NCBI GenBank assembly: GCA_009663005.1
Contig: VIGQ01002064.1
Location: 7,501-20,000, forward strand
DNA length: 12,500 nt
Source of the DNA: Actinidia chinensis
Lineage: Eukaryota; Streptophyta; Magnoliopsida; Ericales; Actinidiaceae
Direction of reading: 5' to 3'
Position 1 is the first letter of the stretch; each line of letters begins with the position of its first letter. The position numbers were made by a program, and so were the translations under genes. A model generated the notes under the pieces. That model was not told where the DNA came from. It ran no database searches and saw only the letters and a list, made by a program, of their open reading frames with translations. Of the stretch, positions 8,403 through 12,500 are shown one piece after another.

Positions 8403-8905
8403 CATAATGTTCTCCGGTGACAGCAGCATGAAGAACGGTGCAACCATCATTCCTCCTAATTACTTCTTCCCCACCTACTTTTGCTTTGAGCAAATCGAAA
8501 ACTGCCTCCCTCCCCCTTGCAACGGCGGCGTAGATGGGCGTTTCTCCCAAATGGTTCCTTGCCGAAAGCAACTCTATCGCTCTCTCCAAAATCATCTCCA
8601 CGACGTTGCGTTTCCCGAACCTGGCAGCCTCATGAAGCGCCGTGTCTCCTCGGGAATTCCCACTCCTCAGGTCTTGGTACGTCAATAGGTCACATTCAAA
8701 GAGCTTTTTCAAGGCAATTGCGTTTCCGTCCATGGCCAGGAAATGGAGAATTGAGTTGCCTTGTACGTCTAATGGTTGTTAGGCCTGTGGCATATTGTAT
8801 TAATATTGTGAAGCTTGGATTTAGTTTTACATAAGGTTCTGTGTTTGGAAGAAAGTGGAAAAAAAACAAATTCGAGATCCAATATTTACACTGCAAAGAA
8901 GCCAT
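8403..8905 (-). CDS. ankyrin-repeat protein, 5' part of gene (two exons modelled)
   Basis: Exon 2 (8768-8403, 366 nt) encodes four ankyrin units: [62 protein letters not shown]; and [16 protein letters not shown], which is cut by the intron. The wording ([31 protein letters not shown]) is that of plant ACD6/ITN1-type ankyrin proteins, which normally continue with more repeats and a C-terminal membrane PGG domain and act in stress and immune signalling at membranes. The donor is TATG|GTGAGT at 8402. The acceptor is ATTAG|AC at 8769/8768. A short first exon, ATG at 8905 in good plant context (AAAACATGGC), can end at CAGT|GTAAAT (8890/8889). Both introns are then phase 1, and the joined frame stays open through a 121-bp T-rich intron. 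Exon 2 has no stop. Exons after 8402 are not visible, so the gene is truncated or has a very long intron. Exon 2 is firm; exon 1 is a model. Confidence 0.75.
8769..8889 (-). other. predicted intron 1 of the ankyrin gene
   Basis: On the minus strand the segment runs from GTAAAT (8889-8884) to CATTAG (8774-8769). It has a T run and A/T-rich body, and it joins phase-1 ends on both sides. An alternative acceptor (CCACAG, about 8786) would place an in-frame TAA in the exon and is disfavoured. Confidence 0.45.
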
Positions 8906-9273
8906 GTTTTCTCTATAACGAAGAAATAAAGGAAGAGTGGGGATTTCTTAATGCATTTAAAAAATTCTTTATTATTCAATTAATAAAATAATCAATAAAA
9001 TAGAAAACCTTGGGGTTGACTGAGAGAGAAATGCGGATGACTCTAAAAGGGAAGTGAATTCCAATCAGTGCGGCTATGAAAGCAGAGAGCGGTGACAGTC
9101 AAAGCAGCAAGAGTGGTCGATAGTGATCTTCTGGGGCAGAGGTGCCCTGAAATTTCCATTATTAATGAACTTAAAACAGATCTTTGAGGAAATTGTGTGT
9201 GGACACACACAAGCTCCTCCGGTCCAATTTGTGGGCTCTGTGGGGGGAGTGCAAGAATTATCGAATCAATTGA
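8906..9273 (-). promoter_or_regulatory. upstream region of the ankyrin gene
   Basis: On the minus strand the 35 bases before the ATG are pyrimidine-rich (CCACTCTTCC...TTTATTTCTTCG), as in plant leaders. Upstream lies an A/T-rich segment (about 8950-9002), then a mixed C/T-rich stretch (9003-9250). TTGACT W-box cores, sites for WRKY factors, occur at 9018-9023 (+ strand) and about 9098-9103 (- strand). No canonical TATAAA is seen. This is position and motif evidence only. Confidence 0.35.
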
Positions 9274-9765
9274 TTGGTGGAAAATTCGTGTTGACGTAGT
9301 TTTCTATGCAGTTCAATTTTGTTGACTTCATTGACGTTTATATAATTCTATATTTTATGTTTTATTTTAAATTTATTTTGATGGTACAAATTATTATAAT
9401 ATTATAAATTTTTATGTGAAAATTTAATATTATAAAAAATGTATATATTCATATACTTATCAACATATCGGTTATATATTTTATAAACTTAATAAATAAA
9501 GTGTGCCAATAAAATTATAATAATTATTGTGATTATTAATAGACTATTGAATTGTTTTTACCGGTCAATATAGTTTTTAATAATATTAAACTTTCGGAAT
9601 TTGGGTGAAAATTTCGTGTAAAGCAGTAGAGTTTCTATGCATTCAGTTTTGTTGACTTTTATTGAGACATTACAACTAAGTATTTATTTTTTTATTTTGA
9701 AATTTTTTGATGGTATAAATTATTATATATATTATAAATTCGATGTTGAATGAAAATTAAGATTA

Positions 9766-9819
9766 TAAAAAAAATATTTGTTTTTTTTTTTTTTAAAAAA
9801 AATTTTTTAAAAAATTCCT
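9766..9819. repeat. A/T homopolymer expansion inside satellite monomer 2
   Basis: Successive A, T, A, T and A runs (including about 14 T, 8 A, 6 T and 6 A) occupy the place where other monomers have a short ATTATAAAAAATTTATATTATTC. This accounts for much of the longer 364-bp spacing of this copy. The runs can pair with each other as a hairpin. Confidence 0.8.
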
Positions 9820-10489
9820 TATACTTATCACACATTTCAGTTAGTAATATTTATAACTTAATAAATGGTGTGACATATAAAATTCTAATCATTATTTTGA
9901 TATATCGGAATATTGAATTTATTTACCGGTCAATATAGCTTTTACAATATTAAACTCTCGATTTGTGGGGATGGAAAATGTCTGGTTGTACGCAGTTTTC
10001 TATGCGTTAATTTTGTTGACTCTATTGTACATTACAATTCAAGTATTTTATCTTTTATTTTTAATTTATTTTGATGGTATAAAAAGTTTAAATAATTATA
10101 AATTTTGGATGTGGAAAATTACATAGTATAAAAAAAATTTATGTTATTCAATACTTATCAACATTCGGTTAGTACTATTTATTAATTAATAAATGGTATT
10201 GAAATTAAAGTTATAGTCTCATTTATTGTGATTATTGATTAGACTATGATTACTTTCTGTCAATGTGATTTTAAAAATATAAACTTCTAGATTTGTGTGG
10301 AACTTCATGTATGTAGTTTCTATGCAGTTCAATTTTGTTGACTATCTGTACGTTAAACTTAGCTATTTAATGCTGTTCTATTTTGAAGTTATTTGATGGT
10401 AACAAAATTATTTATAGATATTATAAAATTTCAGAGTGAAAAGTAAGATTATAAAAAATTTATATTATTCATATACGTATCACATTCGG

Positions 10490-11799
10490 TTAGTATATTT
10501 CATAACTAATAATGAATGTGATTACATAGAATTTATAATCCCTTTATTTTGATATTGATTGACTAGTGTTGTTTTCGGTCAATGTGATATTTACAATATT
10601 AAACTTCTCAGATTTGTGTGGAAAAATTTCGTGTAATGCAGTTTCTATGTCAATTCAATTTTGTTGACTCTATGGTACATTACAATTCAAGTATTTGATG
10701 CTTTTATTTTGAATTTTTTGATGATACAAATTATTTTATATACATCTTAACATTTTGCATGTGGCACAGTAATATTTATCCCAACATATTAGTCATATCA
10801 TTATCATAGTCGGTTTAGTACTATTTATAACTAATAAATGAGTGTGCACATAGAATTATAATCATTTCTTTTGATATTGATCGCCTATTGATTTGTTTCC
10901 GAATATGGGTTTTTTTAACAGTATTAAAACTCTCGATTTGGTGTACAAAATATTCCGTGGTAACGCAGTTTTCTAATGCAGTCAAATTTTGTTGACTCTA
11001 TTGTACATTACATTCAAGTATTTAATGCTTTTATTTTGAATTTATTTTGATGGTACAAATTATTTATATATATTATAAATTTCGATGTGAAAATTAAGAT
11101 TATAAAAAATTTATATTATTCATATACTTATCAACATTCGGTTAGTACTATTTCATAACTTAATAAATGAATGTGATAACATAGAATTATAATCATTTAT
11201 TTTGATATTGATTGACTATTGATTTGTTTTCGGTCAATGTGATATTTAACAATATTAAACTTCTCGATTTGTGTGAAAAATTTCGTGTAATGCAGTTTCT
11301 ATGCAATTCAATTTTGTTGACTCTATTGTACATTACAATTCAAGTATTTTATGCTTTTATTTTGAATTTATTTTGATGATACAAATTATTTATATATATT
11401 ATAAATTTTGATGTGAAAATTAATATTATAAAAAAAATATTATTCATATAATTATCAATATTCGGTTAGTACTATTTTATAACTTAATAAATGAGTGTGA
11501 CACATAGAATTATAATCATTTATTTTGATATTGATCGACTATTGATTTGTTTCCCGAATATGGTTTTTAACAGTATTAAACTTCTCGATTTGTGTAAAAA
11601 ATTCCGTGTAACGCAGTTTCTATGCAGTTCAATTTTGTTGACTCTATTGTACATTACAATTCAAGTATTTAATGCTTTTATTTTGAATTTATTTTGATGG
11701 TACAAATTATTTATGTATATTATAAATTTCGATTCGAAAATTAATATTATAAAAAAATTATATTATTCATATACTTATCAACATTCGGTTAATACTTTT
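10490..11799. repeat. dimeric higher-order repeat within the satellite (about 650 bp period)
   Basis: Two monomer types alternate A-B-A-B. Type A (before the anchors at 10663 and 11316) has GAATGTGAT.ACATAGAA, TTGATTGAC, CGGTCAATGTGATATT and TTTCGTGTAATGCAG. Type B (before 10991 and 11637) has GAGTGTG.CACATAGAA, TTGATCG.CTATTG, CCGAATATGG..TTTTAACAGTATT and ATTCCGTG.TAACGCAG. The block after A anchors reads GATGATACAAATT, and after B anchors GATGGTACAAATT. Equivalent positions are 653 bp (A to A) and 646 bp (B to B) apart. Confidence 0.85.
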
Positions 11800-11801
11800 A
11801 A

Positions 11802-12500
11802 TGACCCGATCCTTAATTATCTTTACTTTATTACAGAAATAAGAATTTTTAGAATTAAATTTAAGTTATTTAATACGTTTTGGGGTTAAATTAAAAGATT
11901 AATAACTTTTGAAATAAATTGAAGAGAATATTTAAATAATATAATTATTTGAAACTTGGAGGGACTAAAGTGTAATTTGATGGATTGATTTGACACGCCA
12001 TGGGTGACTCAACCATGGCCACCTCTTTCATTTTATCTTCTTTGAAAGACTTTGTCTATAAATGAGAAATAGAGAATAGAAGAAAGGAAAAAAAACAAAA
12101 GAAAAGAGAGAAAAGAGAGTACGGATAGAAAGAAAATGGGAGATAAAGAGAAATAATCTAGTTGCTAGCATTTAATCAAAAAAGATGGGACGTATATTCA
12201 ACGGGTGGGAGAGTCGATCGAGCTGATTTTAGTATACGATCATGGGAGCCAGTTTTCATATCTAAGGGTGTCATTTCAATTAGGTAAGAATGAGGTATAC
12301 AATATGCTTTCTAACACTCCGGAGTTATTTTTTAAATTATCTGATTTGGTACTCCTTTGAGCAAGTGTGCTATCTGTTGAAATCCATGCGATTTATTAAA
12401 ATTCATGACATCATTGAAATCATGATTTGTATTAGCTGAAGTACCACGGTATTGAATGGTATGGATTGGGTGAGCCTGCAAATAACCCTGATACAGGGTA
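11802..12500 (+). mobile_element. LTR-like sequence, probably Ty3/gypsy, truncated by window end
   Basis: The sequence begins TGACCCGATCC where the satellite breaks off. It continues with GAGGGACTAAAGTGTAATTT at 11959-11978, a paired CCATGG..CCATGG (11998-12003, 12013-12018), a TATAAAT box at 12057-12063, a purine-rich stretch at about 12064-12156, and near the right end GGTATGGATTGGGTGAGCCTGC followed by CCCTGATACAGGGT. This order of ACCCGATCC start, GGGACTAAAGTG, TATA, purine-rich leader and GGGTGAGCC-type end is one I associate with plant Ty3/gypsy LTRs. No internal coding region is in the window, so it may be a solo LTR or the 5' LTR of a longer element. The exact 5' edge may lie a few bases earlier. 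Confidence 0.5.
12057..12063 (+). promoter_or_regulatory. TATA box of the LTR-like element
   Basis: TATAAAT in the context CTATAAATGAG, followed by a purine-rich leader, fits the promoter position inside a plant LTR about 255 bp from its start. Confidence 0.45.

Larger units (their letters stand above)
9274..11799. repeat. tandem satellite array, monomer about 325 bp, about 7.7 copies
   Basis: A fixed anchor, TTTTGTTGACT, recurs head to tail. Its GTTGAC starts at 9321, 9651, 10015, 10337, 10663, 10991, 11316 and 11637, with spacings of 330, 364, 322, 326, 328, 325 and 321. Each monomer also contains GTTTCTATGCAGTTCAATT-like sequence before the anchor, then a GTACATTACAATTCAAGTATTT block, TTTTGATGGTACAAATTATT, ATACTTATCAACATTCGGTTAGTAC, ACTTAATAAATG.GTGTG, and TTTTGATATTGATTGACTATTG. 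The array is about 75-80 per cent A/T by eye and carries no coding sequence. The short open frames in it are translations of the repeat. The left copies are more diverged than the right ones. The left edge is approximate. The right edge is a sharp break into LTR-like sequence. Confidence 0.95.

Noticed and set aside
8407..8834. Two + strand frames of 93 and 105 codons
   Set aside because: They are shadows of the ankyrin exon on the minus strand, which has clear repeat motifs and splice sites.
9750..9938. 62-codon frame, and the similar 68-codon frame at 11491-11697
   Set aside because: Both are translations of the AT-rich satellite monomer. Their ends differ between copies, so no protein is conserved.
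9274..11799. Regularly spaced repeat, considered as a CRISPR-like array
   Set aside because: The whole 325-bp unit is repeated, not short repeats with unique spacers, and the setting is plant nuclear DNA.

Overview
This is non-coding-rich plant nuclear DNA, most likely from a eudicot. The evidence is a decayed Ty1/copia retrotransposon, a plant-type ankyrin gene start with GT-AG introns, an AT-rich satellite array and a second LTR-like sequence. I cannot name the species. There are no bacterial features such as operons or Shine-Dalgarno sites. I found no undescribed biological system. The informative parts are the satellite's higher-order structure, the orphaned ankyrin gene start, and an unidentified decayed gene between DNA-transposon-like ends.

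Layout, left to right. (1) 1-2483: the 3' half of a copia element on the + strand, running from the integrase core through reverse transcriptase and RNase H to a polypurine tract and a 322-bp 3' LTR. It is full of stops and frameshifts. (2) About 2620-2915: a degenerate minisatellite with a unit of about 43 bp. (3) About 2935-3640: AT-rich sequence with no gene. (4) About 3642-3890: transposon-terminus-like sequence, followed by a plant 5'-leader-like stretch with a telo-box. (5) 3978-5882: a decayed two-exon gene on the + strand. It has an acidic N-terminal part, one hydrophobic segment and a charged helical tail, and I do not recognise it. (6) About 5883-7015: AT-rich sequence ending in another transposon-terminus-like segment with a 57/58-bp tandem duplication. 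(7) 7016-8402: no gene, one GA microsatellite. (8) 8403-8905: the 5' end of an ankyrin-repeat gene on the - strand, resembling the plant ACD6/ITN1-type family. Two exons can be modelled with matching splice phases. The remaining exons are not visible. (9) About 9274-11799: a tandem satellite of about 7.7 monomers of about 325 bp. Its right half is organised as alternating A/B monomers, a dimeric higher-order repeat. (10) About 11802-12500: sequence resembling the start of a plant Ty3/gypsy LTR, which appears to interrupt the satellite and runs off the window.

The parts do not form a pathway. The ankyrin gene is the only plausible functional gene, and in this window it is incomplete. The satellite lies on its upstream side.
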